A DNA stretch of 48,815 nucleotides from Mageeibacillus sp. UBA6976 (GTDB lineage Bacteria; Bacillota; Clostridia; Saccharofermentanales; Saccharofermentanaceae), in the NCBI GenBank assembly GCA_002450155.1, contig DJYO01000014.1:1-48815 (forward strand), in the 5' to 3' direction. Positions within the stretch are counted from its first letter, which is position 1. Each line of letters begins with the position of its first letter. This document shows, piece by piece, positions 32,759 to 41,778 of this stretch. The position numbers and the translations under genes were made by a program. Under the pieces are notes generated by a model. It saw only the letters and a list, made by a program, of their open reading frames with translations. It was not told the DNA's origin and searched no databases.

Positions 32759-34642
32759 TTAATATACACCGTATACGAAGTCGATTACGCTGTAGCTTGA
32801 TACCTGCAGAATGTAGGGATCAGTATCCTTAGAGTTAGGATTCGGGCAGTAACGGAGGTTGATAGGCTGCGATGTAGCATTGCTTATGTTAGGTACCTGC
32901 CATCTGCCGTATACGTACCATTCCTTATCGTTTGTAAATTCAATAGTACTTGTAGATGAAGAATAATCTGTATCGAAGAGTCCTACATAAGCCTCAAGGA
33001 TACCACTTCTCTGAAGGTGGATCGTGTTGCTTCCGGCGCCATAGATGAATATGGAAGGCTTATGAACGGAATCGTATACTGTTGCCTGATCAGTTGAGAT
33101 ACTGCCTGTAGTGATCAAATTGTAGAGTGTCTCTGGTGAAGTACCAGTTGCTCTGTATGTTGATACAAAACCTGTACGGTACGCAGTAGAGCTCAGGTTG
33201 GATGTGCTAGGTGTATTAAGTTTTGCACCTGTTTCAAGCACGAATGTCTGTCTGTGGTTTGAGTTAGGATTTACTACTGCGAAGATAACTCTGTTCATTG
33301 TGAACGTTGTGTTAGCAGCGAAGTAGAATGTGTAATCCTGGTTACCGTCAAGTATAACTACGAGAGGTGTACCGTCTGTATCGTAACCTACAGAGTTGCC
33401 GGATGCCTGGAAGAAATACGTTCCGGCAGGAGCTGCATTGCTATAAGTAGCATAGTTATATGTGTTAACAAATGCAGATAAGGTTGTATTTGTGCATGAA
33501 GCAGATGCGTGGCTTGATGGAACTCCAATAGCGTTGAAGGCTGCAGTAGTTGTAGGATACTTGTTCTCATCTGTTGAATAGTCTGCGGCTGCATACACAC
33601 TTGCCTTATTCGAAAGTGTATCTGTCAGAGAAGACGGATCAGCATTGAAAGCATCCTGCCAGCCTGAATACTGAGATGTTCCTGCGATAGCACTGTTGTG
33701 ATCTGCTGACCATGCAAATGAACTATTGAGGATCAATGTGCTGTTTGCAGCATCAAGCATTGAAGATACGAGGTTCGGGCTGTCATTTGAAACCTGTCTG
33801 TTAACGAATACCCAGTTCGAAGTGTCTGCACCGTAAGAACGTGAAGCGGATCCGTTTGTGAATGCAGCTTCGCCACTCTCACCGATGAAGAAAACGTTAC
33901 CCATGAATGTACCCTGAGTTGAACCCCAGTCCATCTTGGCATCCTTAAGGAATACAACGTCACCGTGGTATCTCTCTGTTCTCTCGAATCTGATCGTAGA
34001 ACCGTCAGCATCGCCTGTAAAGATGATGTTTGAATAGGTGTCGATGTTACCTGTTGTATTAGTCTTATAATCGCCTCTGATGACAACATTGTTATCATCT
34101 ACGCCTGCAGGAGCGCCGGCACCTGATGCTATGTCGAAGTATGAGTCCATATCGCCTGCGACATCGATCTGGTTAGAGAAGATATCAGACTTAGGAGGTG
34201 TTGTCTGGTGCTTAAATACAATACGGCAGCCCTCAACACTTGTGCCGATGGTTGTCTTGAAATCAGCATAGATAATAGAAGAGCTTAAGCCTGCAGGATG
34301 ATACAGATGAAGGGTTGTGCAGTTATCAGCAGCAGCTGTCATACCAGGCATTGTAGTACTCTTGATCTGGACAGTAAGGGTTGAATTAGCCTTTGCAAGA
34401 GTCTCGATAGTCTTATCTGAAAACTCCTGGGTCATGAGTGCCTGATAGAATGCTTCAGCACAAGAGGTGCAGGTAAGTCTTGCCTGGCTTGATTCTGCTT
34501 CTACATAGGCACGCTGTCTTGTAGCCTGTGTGAGCATAAGGCAAGCAGAGATGAAGATAATAGCCATCGCGAGGATGAATACTACCATTACAAGGATCGC
34601 ACCGCGCTTGCTGTCAGGTTGCTTATTTAATTTTCTAATCAT
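32759..34642 (-). CDS. Large PilX-like surface protein
   Basis: The 627-residue protein starts with a basic stretch ending KRG, then AILVMVVFILAMAIIF and a helix containing TQATRQRAYVEAESSQAR, a PilX-N type prepilin-like start. It lacks Glu at mature position 5, as PilX-type proteins often do. The remaining 560 residues are rich in Ser, Thr, Asn, Gly and aromatic residues, with many short strand-like stretches, as in beta-helix or adhesin domains. The ATG at 34642 is preceded by AAGGAAGG. It has its own promoter and terminator, apart from the pilus cluster, and could be a pilus-associated adhesin. Confidence 0.75.
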   Translation of the reverse strand: MIRKLNKQPDSKRGAILVMVVFILAMAIIFISACLMLTQATRQRAYVEAESSQARLTCTSCAEAFYQALMTQEFSDKTIETLAKANSTLTVQIKSTTMPGMTAAADNCTTLHLYHPAGLSSSIIYADFKTTIGTSVEGCRIVFKHQTTPPKSDIFSNQIDVAGDMDSYFDIASGAGAPAGVDDNNVVIRGDYKTNTTGNIDTYSNIIFTGDADGSTIRFERTERYHGDVVFLKDAKMDWGSTQGTFMGNVFFIGESGEAAFTNGSASRSYGADTSNWVFVNRQVSNDSPNLVSSMLDAANSTLILNSSFAWSADHNSAIAGTSQYSGWQDAFNADPSSLTDTLSNKASVYAAADYSTDENKYPTTTAAFNAIGVPSSHASASCTNTTLSAFVNTYNYATYSNAAPAGTYFFQASGNSVGYDTDGTPLVVILDGNQDYTFYFAANTTFTMNRVIFAVVNPNSNHRQTFVLETGAKLNTPSTSNLSSTAYRTGFVSTYRATGTSPETLYNLITTGSISTDQATVYDSVHKPSIFIYGAGSNTIHLQRSGILEAYVGLFDTDYSSSTSTIEFTNDKEWYVYGRWQVPNISNATSQPINLRYCPNPNSKDTDPYILQVSSYSVIDFVYGVY

Positions 34643-34697
34643 AAGAAGCACCTTCCTTCATATGTTTCTGTATAAAAAGCTATATCCAGTTACCGCT

Positions 34698-34726
34698 ATT
34701 TTACGGCATCGGAAAGCAAATTTCAA
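34698..34726 (-). promoter_or_regulatory. Promoter of the PilX-like gene
   Basis: On the minus strand -35 TTGAAA (34721-34726), exactly 17 bases and -10 TAAAAT (34698-34703) lie about 55 bases before the ATG. Confidence 0.65.
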
Positions 34727-34784
34727 CAGAAAATTCCAAATTTGCTAACTTTTTTGAAAAAGTTTGTTAACAAATCGTTCATAT

Positions 34785-35783
34785 TTATCCTTCTGTTTGT
34801 GAATTGTCTGTTTCCTGAGGCTCTACCGGTGCCCCGCTCTCCCCGAATTTATCGAATTCTTCCTTCTTTGAGGCTACAAGATAGTAATCATTCTGTGTGG
34901 CAAACCTCAGAACAGATGTAACATACAGTTTTTTATCTTTGCGTTTCTTAAGTCTTGTTCTGGAGAACATCTCTCCGTGCTCTTCACAATAGTACAGAGC
35001 ATAAAGAGACTTCCTGATCCTGAAGGGAGCTATCCTGATACCAAACCTTCTGCCGCAGACAGGGCATCTGCCCACAAAGCCCTTAACCTCGCCAAAGGCA
35101 GATGTAACATCATTGCAGTCTCTGCCTATAAACCCGAACTCCCTTTGGATGTCCGGATTAACGGATGAACTTGATATCGCAGATATTACCTCGGAGGGTT
35201 TGTTATGCCTGAAGATCTGTTCAAATATCTCTCCGGTATAATGGGCATCGGATGTTGCGCTGTGGAATATGTCATTCTTGGGTATGTTATAGAAATCCAC
35301 TGCAGCTTCGACGCTCTTTTGCTTGCCTACCTGGCCGCTAAACAAAGAGAATATGGGCTGGAGATCAAGGAAGTCCACGCCCAGTGTGGAATCCATATCA
35401 AAGAATTTCAGGTTCATCTTGAGCATAGCGGGGTCCGATGTTCCCCAACCTACGAGGATAGCATCCCTGCCGGAAAACCTGACAAAGTCCTTATAGACCT
35501 CGGCGAAGGGTCTCCCCTTCTCAAGATCCTTATTAGTCTTATTGGTAACCTTCTTAACATGGTAGTGAAGTTTAGTGTACATGACAGGTCGCACATCCTC
35601 CGAGAATGTGCCCTTCCTGATAAGCTGTCCGTTGTCGTAAACATATTTAACTGCCCCGACCTCGATTATCTCGCCTGTAAGCTCGCTTACTTCGAAGCCG
35701 TATCTCTTTCCGGGCAGAGCCTGGTTCCACTCCATGTCGAAGACGACAAATTCTGTTCCGTCAGTTATCTTCCTGCTGAGCAT
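34785..35783 (-). CDS. DEDD-family 3'-5' exonuclease with zinc-ribbon tail
   Basis: The 332-residue protein has an RNase T/DnaQ-type exonuclease fold (about 10-195). FVVFDMEWN carries the first acidic pair, LVGWGTSDPAML the second and HSATSDAHYTGEIF the third (H...D). Its C-terminal part has a zinc-binding region: CPVCG (about 240) and CEEH (about 270). A short Glu/Pro-rich tail follows. It overlaps the upstream YfhO-like gene by 23 bases, and GAGGGG precedes the ATG. Its substrate (DNA or RNA) cannot be told from sequence. Confidence 0.85.
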   Translation of the reverse strand: MLSRKITDGTEFVVFDMEWNQALPGKRYGFEVSELTGEIIEVGAVKYVYDNGQLIRKGTFSEDVRPVMYTKLHYHVKKVTNKTNKDLEKGRPFAEVYKDFVRFSGRDAILVGWGTSDPAMLKMNLKFFDMDSTLGVDFLDLQPIFSLFSGQVGKQKSVEAAVDFYNIPKNDIFHSATSDAHYTGEIFEQIFRHNKPSEVISAISSSSVNPDIQREFGFIGRDCNDVTSAFGEVKGFVGRCPVCGRRFGIRIAPFRIRKSLYALYYCEEHGEMFSRTRLKKRKDKKLYVTSVLRFATQNDYYLVASKKEEFDKFGESGAPVEPQETDNSQTEG

Positions 35784-38031
35784 CGTCTTTCCCCTCAGTA
35801 TTACTTTTCTCTACGATTTCTTTATTATACTTATTAATAATTCCGATTGCGAGGACTAAGGCTGCACCTATAATACTTATTACTATACCTGCAGTAAGAC
35901 CCGGCACGCTCTTTTCTATACTTACCTTATACTCCGGCCTGTCAGCAGATGCGGGGAAAGATACTGCTAGAAGCCCTGCATATGAGACCTTGTCACACTT
36001 TCTTCCATTGATGCTGACTACCAGATCCTCGTCGTAGGGAATGCTGAAGATTATCATCTTTATGCCCCCGGATCTTCCCGGGATGTCATCGAAGGAGAAT
36101 CTGATGCCGGTACCTTCGGCAGAATATGTGATCTGGTTAAGCTCTTCTGCTGCGCCGGGCAGGAGCTTTGCAAGGCTGATCCCCGCAGTCTGCATGTCAT
36201 TGGAATTGATATAGAGCGTTATCCCGTGCATCGCAGCAATATTGTCAAGCTTATGGACAAAGGGGCCGTCATAGACATCCTGAAGTTCATATGTCTTAGA
36301 CATCTGTTCGATGCTCACGGTAGCGTCAAATTCACTGCAGAGATAGTAATCTCCATCCGCTTCGACATCACAGTTGAATGTAACCGAATTAAAGCCCGGA
36401 TATACCGTATAGCACCCAAGTCCCGGACATGTAAGATTCTCTGCTGCGGCAAGTCTTAAGTCCTGGATCTCAAAGATATTATCCTTAAGCGCCGCCCTTG
36501 AAGCTCCGTTGATCATATCTATATAAGACCCTGTGATCTGCGACATATCAGATGACAGTATCAGGTATTTTAGGTCGCTGCTTTCCGTAAAGACAGAAAG
36601 AGACATATCACTCTCATCGTAGATAACACTTTTCTTAACATCATCACTGCCCAGATCAAAGGGAGCTTTCGTAAAATCGTGGGATATGGTATTAGCAGAT
36701 ACGATCTTATAGGTGTTAAAGCCGATAAATCCAACAGATAAGGCAGTAAAGCATATGAGCGCCGCCTTAGAGGCTCTGCCATCCCTAATGCTCCTGATAA
36801 AAAGCGACCAGACAATAAAGCCTGATATTGTCCCGATAAGAACCAAGGGAAGCTTTGTAACTTCTGACTTGCTTCCTCCCGTTAAGACCACAAAAGCGCA
36901 GGGCACAAGGCCTGCCGCATAGACAGCTGCGTCCGTAAGCCCTCTTATATTCCGGGCACTTATGCCGGCGATAAAGATGCAGATAGCAGTAAAACCTATA
37001 AGCCTTGCAGATGTTATTACCGGATTCTGACCGCCCGGCTGGGTAAACCATCTCATAAATGAAGATGCACAGGTAATATAAGTCAGAGAGCCTGTAAGAA
37101 GGAATGCAAACTTAAGCTTAAAAGGGATCTTAACGTTTATTATAAACAAAACTATCAGGACAATGGTTACAAGCCCTATATATAAGACAGGCGGATTGAT
37201 ATTAGACATGCTGCCTGAATCAAGGGCAAACGTGCCCGCCAGCACATCGTAGAGCCTAAAGTTCATGCGTGCATTTTCATATGCTTCCTTGAAGGTAAAT
37301 GTAATGTCCGACCTGCCTATGACAGGCATCAAGGCAAAATTAGAAACAATAAGACCCAGAAGGACCGGAGGAATGCTGCCAGCATAGGCCTTCATGCACT
37401 TTACAAAACCTTCGTAGAGAGCAATGCACATAAACAGAGTAATAACCAGAGCAAAAGGTATTCCTGCCAGAAGACCCGGCAGATGGCAAAGACCCATGAG
37501 CGCCGTTACTAAAGATACCTTTATAAACTCAATATACCCTCTCTTGCGCAGGAAAGAATCCATTGCGCACATAAAAGCAGGAAGGATCAAGGTCAGGTTC
37601 ATTACAGGATTAAACTGAGCCGTAAACAGCACCTGGGACGAGAAAGCATAGATCTCGCCAAGGATAAAGGCAAAAAAAGGGCTGCACCCGGTATGCTTAT
37701 TAAGGAACAGATACATTATCCCTGCACATATGCCAAACTTAAGGAAGAATCCTGCCATGATTATATTGTCCGCAAAACCCGGAAGGAGCAGAGAGAGCAG
37801 GAAGAAAGGGTCAAAGCCCTGGGAAGATACTATCTCCCAGCTCCTGGCAAATACGGCCCCTCCCCTTATTGCAGCTATATCTTCGCTGCATTTGCCGATG
37901 CCGTCAAATATGGCTCCGCCCATATCCTTGCCAAGGACTATGTTGAACACCACCGTTGCCAGGACGACACCGGTGATCAGGCTTAAGACAAAGCCGTCTG
38001 TGGCAGTAAATTTATGCCTTGTCTTGTCCAT
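35761..38031 (-). CDS. YfhO-family-related multi-pass membrane protein, diverged
   Basis: The 756-residue protein has about a dozen membrane segments in residues 15-430, an extracytoplasmic domain (about 440-700) and a last segment near 710-730. The layout, with a large extracytoplasmic C-terminal part, resembles the adjacent YfhO protein. The conserved N-terminal DxYHQ-type motif is absent: the first loop has GGAIFDGIGKCSEDI instead. It could be a partner or inactive homologue. The ATG at 38031 has GAGGA upstream and overlaps the preceding gene by 20 bases. Confidence 0.7.
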   Translation of the reverse strand: MDKTRHKFTATDGFVLSLITGVVLATVVFNIVLGKDMGGAIFDGIGKCSEDIAAIRGGAVFARSWEIVSSQGFDPFFLLSLLLPGFADNIIMAGFFLKFGICAGIMYLFLNKHTGCSPFFAFILGEIYAFSSQVLFTAQFNPVMNLTLILPAFMCAMDSFLRKRGYIEFIKVSLVTALMGLCHLPGLLAGIPFALVITLFMCIALYEGFVKCMKAYAGSIPPVLLGLIVSNFALMPVIGRSDITFTFKEAYENARMNFRLYDVLAGTFALDSGSMSNINPPVLYIGLVTIVLIVLFIINVKIPFKLKFAFLLTGSLTYITCASSFMRWFTQPGGQNPVITSARLIGFTAICIFIAGISARNIRGLTDAAVYAAGLVPCAFVVLTGGSKSEVTKLPLVLIGTISGFIVWSLFIRSIRDGRASKAALICFTALSVGFIGFNTYKIVSANTISHDFTKAPFDLGSDDVKKSVIYDESDMSLSVFTESSDLKYLILSSDMSQITGSYIDMINGASRAALKDNIFEIQDLRLAAAENLTCPGLGCYTVYPGFNSVTFNCDVEADGDYYLCSEFDATVSIEQMSKTYELQDVYDGPFVHKLDNIAAMHGITLYINSNDMQTAGISLAKLLPGAAEELNQITYSAEGTGIRFSFDDIPGRSGGIKMIIFSIPYDEDLVVSINGRKCDKVSYAGLLAVSFPASADRPEYKVSIEKSVPGLTAGIVISIIGAALVLAIGIINKYNKEIVEKSNTEGKDDAQQEDN

Positions 38032-40762
38032 CAGGATCCTCGCTTGCAGCCTGCACTGAAGGCTCTGCCTTTATGAGCGACTCCTCGCTGAGCATTTCTT
38101 CGGAAGGGATGGCCACCTTTTTCTTATGGTCCTTAAGGCCAAGGAATACAGATATTCCCACAAAGAGCAAAAGACAGAATGAAGTTATCACTGCGCCTGT
38201 CTTAAAGTGTTCCGGCGCGTAGGACAGACTTACCACATGATGTCCCTCGCCAAGCTCTATACCCATAAGGGCATCACCTACTCCGAGTACCGGAACATCT
38301 TCGCCGTCCACTTTGCAGGACCAGCCTTCTGTATAAGGCACGGTAAGGAGCATAAGGCCTCTCTTGGTAACGTCTATCTCCCCTTCCAAATGAGTTGAGT
38401 CGTAATGTGTAACGTTAAGCTCGTTTGCAGTAAGGGTATTAAGCATGCTCTGATATCCTGACTGATCTAACTCATATGCATATACAAAGAGCGCATTGTT
38501 GGGAGCTTCGCGGTAGGATACGGTCACCTTGACAGGTGTGCCGTCAAATACGCCGCAGCTTATGATCTGATAGCTCCTTATCTCGTAAGAATAATTGACC
38601 CTGCCGTTCTCGATTGTAGCCGTTCCGCCCTTATTGCAGTTGGCATATATATAGATGTCAGAACCGATGGTTGCATTATCTATCTCTATCGTATATTCGA
38701 AGTTAGCTGCAGAAGACACTGTAGAATAAACGATAACCTGTCCTTCGCGGTCAGCCGTGTTAAAGCCTTCGCAGTCCCCGGCTCTTACAGTAATGGGGCT
38801 GTATACATCTTCCGGAACACCCATAGATCTGAGCCAGCTGTTGGTCTTATCAAAGACATCAAGGTTACCCTCGAAATCCGGGACATAGTTAAGCAGGTCC
38901 TTATCTACCATAAATCCAACTGCAAGAGCGTCGGGATTGCCATAGACCGTGACCTCCCCGTCAACGTACTCGGTATCGAAAAGCTTGGGCACGGTATTTG
39001 TCTTCTCTATTGCCACGAGATTTCTTACACCAAGAAGGGATGCGGTAACTCTCGTTATTCCCGCATTCCTGAAGCCGTTGATATTATTGTTGTGGAATCC
39101 GAAATTGCGCATGTACTTAACAAAGTTCTCTCTTGCCGTAGAGGAGAATATGGACATGCCCTTGGCATTATAGAGAGACTGGATGTCGCATATGTTATTT
39201 GGGAAGAGCTCGGTTCTCTCAAAGGATCTGTGTCCTTCTGACCCTTCGGCATCTGCCGCGTATTCCTCTATCACTGCATAGTTCTTGCCGAAGAATGCGT
39301 AGTTTGCAAAGCCCTCGTGCTTTGCGACAAGGCATACTGACAGGGTTGCCGATACGAATATCTCGATGAGCATCGTTACCGTGAGGACAGTCTCCTTATA
39401 GAAATCGCTCCTTTTGCTCTCCCTGGAGGTAACCACCTTAAGGGCTGCTCCCTGAACAAAGAGGAACAGCAGTGTTACGCCTATGGGGATATAGGATTCT
39501 GCATCCGTAGAATCGAATTTCTCATACAGCATAAGGAATGCTGCCCAGGCGCCTACAGAACCCATAACGCAGCCTGCGCCAAGACTCCTTATCCGCCTTA
39601 CGGTAAGAAATCCCATGAATACCAGAACAAAACACATAAGGAAGGACTCGCGGTAAGGTATCTGGTTCGGGAAGTGCATTCCGTGCCAGATAAAGTTAAG
39701 AGTCCTGTTATTAAAGCTCAGATATAAAACTATGAGTATTACTGCAAAACCTATCTTTGACCTGAGGCTTATCCCTGACTTTCTCGGCAGGAAGAAGAAC
39801 AAAGGCAGCAGGATAACGATTACAAGTCCGCAATAAACATTTGCCATGCCGTCTCTTATTGCAGGAAGGGGCGAAGCAAAGAACCTGCCGAGGAAATCAA
39901 ACAAGTGATTTTGGAGAGTGTAATCTGAGGGAAACTCATCTCCCGTTGCAGAGCAATGCTGCAGGATAAAATAGGTAGGAACCGTAAGGATCGCGGTCAT
40001 GCCTCCTGCAATAATGCTCGAGCCTGCAAAAAGGCCGGCTGAGCTTAATGCAGTCTTAAATGAGAGCTTAAGACTGTCTCCCTTGGGCTTTGCGGGATCA
40101 AAGAGCGTAAGGTAATAGACCGGCGCAAACATAACAAGGAAGATGCATACAAAGAACCCAGAATAGTAGTTACTGAATATAAGAACAGCCAAAGATGCGA
40201 TATAAAGCTGGGGGCGCCTGTCTATAAACAGCTTCCTCAGGCCCAGACATACAAGGGGCAAAAGCACTACCGCATCGCACCACATAATGTTCCAGAAGTA
40301 AGCTATAAACCAGCCGCAGAGCGCATACGAAGATGCAAACACCACAGTTATATTGTCTATCCTCTTGTTATCATTAGCAGACAGGAACGTAAGCATAAAG
40401 ACCGACGCAAGGCCGGCTCTTATGCATGTGATCATCCAGATAAACACCGGCATGGTCTTGGCATTAAAGAATATGCAGAAGATGTTAAGCGGGCTTGCCG
40501 AATAGTTTGCATAGGCTGCATAGTATTCCTGGCCGAGTCCGTCGTTCCAGCTGTATAGGAGCGAATCGCCGGACAGGATCTTGTTTCTCAGCTGCACAAG
40601 GAAGGGTGCATACTGATGGTACAGATCCACGGTAAGCATGGAATTACGGCCGAAGGGATAGCACTGCGTTATGGCAAATGCTGCAAGGAGTGTAAGTGCG
40701 GGAAATATAAAGCTCAGCATGTACTGAGGCCAGGTATCGGATAGTCTCTTCTTAAAACCCAT
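38012..40762 (-). CDS. yfhO: YfhO-family membrane protein (GT-C-like glycosyltransferase)
   Basis: YfhO proteins are multi-pass membrane proteins linked to sugar decoration of lipoteichoic acid in Bacillota. The 916-residue protein carries the first-loop motif VDLYHQYAPF (Asp46, His49, Gln50) and LYSWNDGLGQEYYAAYANYSASPLN. About twelve membrane segments lie in residues 13-475. A large extracytoplasmic domain spans about 490-850, and a last segment lies near 865-885. The ribosome site is weak (AAAGG about 14 bases before the ATG). It is divergent from the lipid kinase gene, which suits a lipid-linked role. Confidence 0.88.
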   Translation of the reverse strand: MGFKKRLSDTWPQYMLSFIFPALTLLAAFAITQCYPFGRNSMLTVDLYHQYAPFLVQLRNKILSGDSLLYSWNDGLGQEYYAAYANYSASPLNIFCIFFNAKTMPVFIWMITCIRAGLASVFMLTFLSANDNKRIDNITVVFASSYALCGWFIAYFWNIMWCDAVVLLPLVCLGLRKLFIDRRPQLYIASLAVLIFSNYYSGFFVCIFLVMFAPVYYLTLFDPAKPKGDSLKLSFKTALSSAGLFAGSSIIAGGMTAILTVPTYFILQHCSATGDEFPSDYTLQNHLFDFLGRFFASPLPAIRDGMANVYCGLVIVILLPLFFFLPRKSGISLRSKIGFAVILIVLYLSFNNRTLNFIWHGMHFPNQIPYRESFLMCFVLVFMGFLTVRRIRSLGAGCVMGSVGAWAAFLMLYEKFDSTDAESYIPIGVTLLFLFVQGAALKVVTSRESKRSDFYKETVLTVTMLIEIFVSATLSVCLVAKHEGFANYAFFGKNYAVIEEYAADAEGSEGHRSFERTELFPNNICDIQSLYNAKGMSIFSSTARENFVKYMRNFGFHNNNINGFRNAGITRVTASLLGVRNLVAIEKTNTVPKLFDTEYVDGEVTVYGNPDALAVGFMVDKDLLNYVPDFEGNLDVFDKTNSWLRSMGVPEDVYSPITVRAGDCEGFNTADREGQVIVYSTVSSAANFEYTIEIDNATIGSDIYIYANCNKGGTATIENGRVNYSYEIRSYQIISCGVFDGTPVKVTVSYREAPNNALFVYAYELDQSGYQSMLNTLTANELNVTHYDSTHLEGEIDVTKRGLMLLTVPYTEGWSCKVDGEDVPVLGVGDALMGIELGEGHHVVSLSYAPEHFKTGAVITSFCLLLFVGISVFLGLKDHKKKVAIPSEEMLSEESLIKAEPSVQAASEDPDGQDKA

Positions 40763-40849
40763 ATAGTTTAATTAACCTTTATTACTTCTAATAAATTACA
40801 ATCGTGTTAATAATAGCATACTTTCAACTGTATCGAAGACGTTTTGTGG

Positions 40850-40855
40850 TAAAGT
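40850..40855 (+). promoter_or_regulatory. -10 element suggesting a leaderless transcript
   Basis: TAAAGT, preceded by TGG as an extended element, ends six bases before the ATG at 40862. That puts the expected transcription start at the start codon. No Shine-Dalgarno is seen. Confidence 0.35.
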
Positions 40856-40861
40856 GTCTCT

Positions 40862-41773
40862 ATGGGCCTTAAACTGCGTATAATCCTTAATCCGTCCTCG
40901 GGACGAGAGCGGGCAAGAAATAACATCGAAGATGTTCTTGCCATTCTGTCTTTGCGCGGCAGATTAGAGCGTGCCGACATAATGTACACGTCAGGCAGGC
41001 ACGATGCCACGCGTTTTGCCATGGATACGGATATCTCCCAATACGACTATATAATCGCTGCAGGCGGAGATGGCACTGTAAACGAAGTCATCACCGGTGT
41101 GAAGAATGCCGGCCTTGATATCCCGGTAGCCATATACACCTCCGGCACTGTAAACGATTTTGCCACCATCAACCATCTCCCTTCCGCCCCTCAGGATTTT
41201 GCCAAGATGCTGCTTGATCCGGTGATCAAGAAGGTGGACTGCGGCAAGGCGGGAGACCAGTATTTCTTAAACGTTCTTGCAGCAGGCATATTCACGGATA
41301 TCGCATATACAGTTCCCTCAGAGCTTAAGACGGCCATAGGTCCTGCAGCATACTGGTTGTCAGCCATGAAGGACTTCGGGGAAATAAACGACACAATGCC
41401 TCTTATAATCCGGAACGGTGACGAGGTCATCAAGACAGATTCCGTTATGTTCTTCGTATCCAACACCAAGAGCGTAGGAGGAGTAAGAAATCTCATGACC
41501 CAGGCTGACGTAACTGACGGCCTGCTTGACGTAATGGTCATCAAGAAAGTCGATGTAGCAGAGATCATGCCTCTTCTCGGCAAGCTCGTTATAGGCGACC
41601 ATATAAACAGCGACAAAGTAATCTACTTCCAGACTTCGGAGTTCTCAGTCGAGGCTCCCGAATCAACCAAGCCGGTGGTATTAGACTTAGACGGTGAGGA
41701 AGGTCCCACCCTTCCTACAACGATAAAGTGCGTTCACGAGGCGATCAATCTTGTAATTCCCAAGGAGGAATAA
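40862..41773 (+). CDS. Diacylglycerol kinase-like lipid kinase
   Basis: This 303-residue protein belongs to the DagK/YegS/BmrU group that phosphorylates diacylglycerol or related lipids. The nucleotide-binding IILNPSSGRERA is at 7-18, the family motif AAGGDGTVNEVITG near 66-79, and the conserved TSGTVNDFA near 92-100 (usually GTANDFA). The C-terminal domain ends at residue 303, normal length. It lies back-to-back with the YfhO genes, which fits recycling of diacylglycerol from lipoteichoic acid synthesis. Confidence 0.92.
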   Translation: MGLKLRIILNPSSGRERARNNIEDVLAILSLRGRLERADIMYTSGRHDATRFAMDTDISQYDYIIAAGGDGTVNEVITGVKNAGLDIPVAIYTSGTVNDFATINHLPSAPQDFAKMLLDPVIKKVDCGKAGDQYFLNVLAAGIFTDIAYTVPSELKTAIGPAAYWLSAMKDFGEINDTMPLIIRNGDEVIKTDSVMFFVSNTKSVGGVRNLMTQADVTDGLLDVMVIKKVDVAEIMPLLGKLVIGDHINSDKVIYFQTSEFSVEAPESTKPVVLDLDGEEGPTLPTTIKCVHEAINLVIPKEE

Positions 41774-41778
41774 AGGCT

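Noticed and set aside
35205..35837. A 210-codon plus-strand frame
   Set aside because: It is antisense to the exonuclease, which has all three acidic motifs and a good ribosome site.
41728..41778. An in-frame earlier start for the PrsA-like gene inside the lipid kinase
   Set aside because: It would overlap the kinase by 46 bases without a ribosome site, while TTG at 41779 follows GGAGG.
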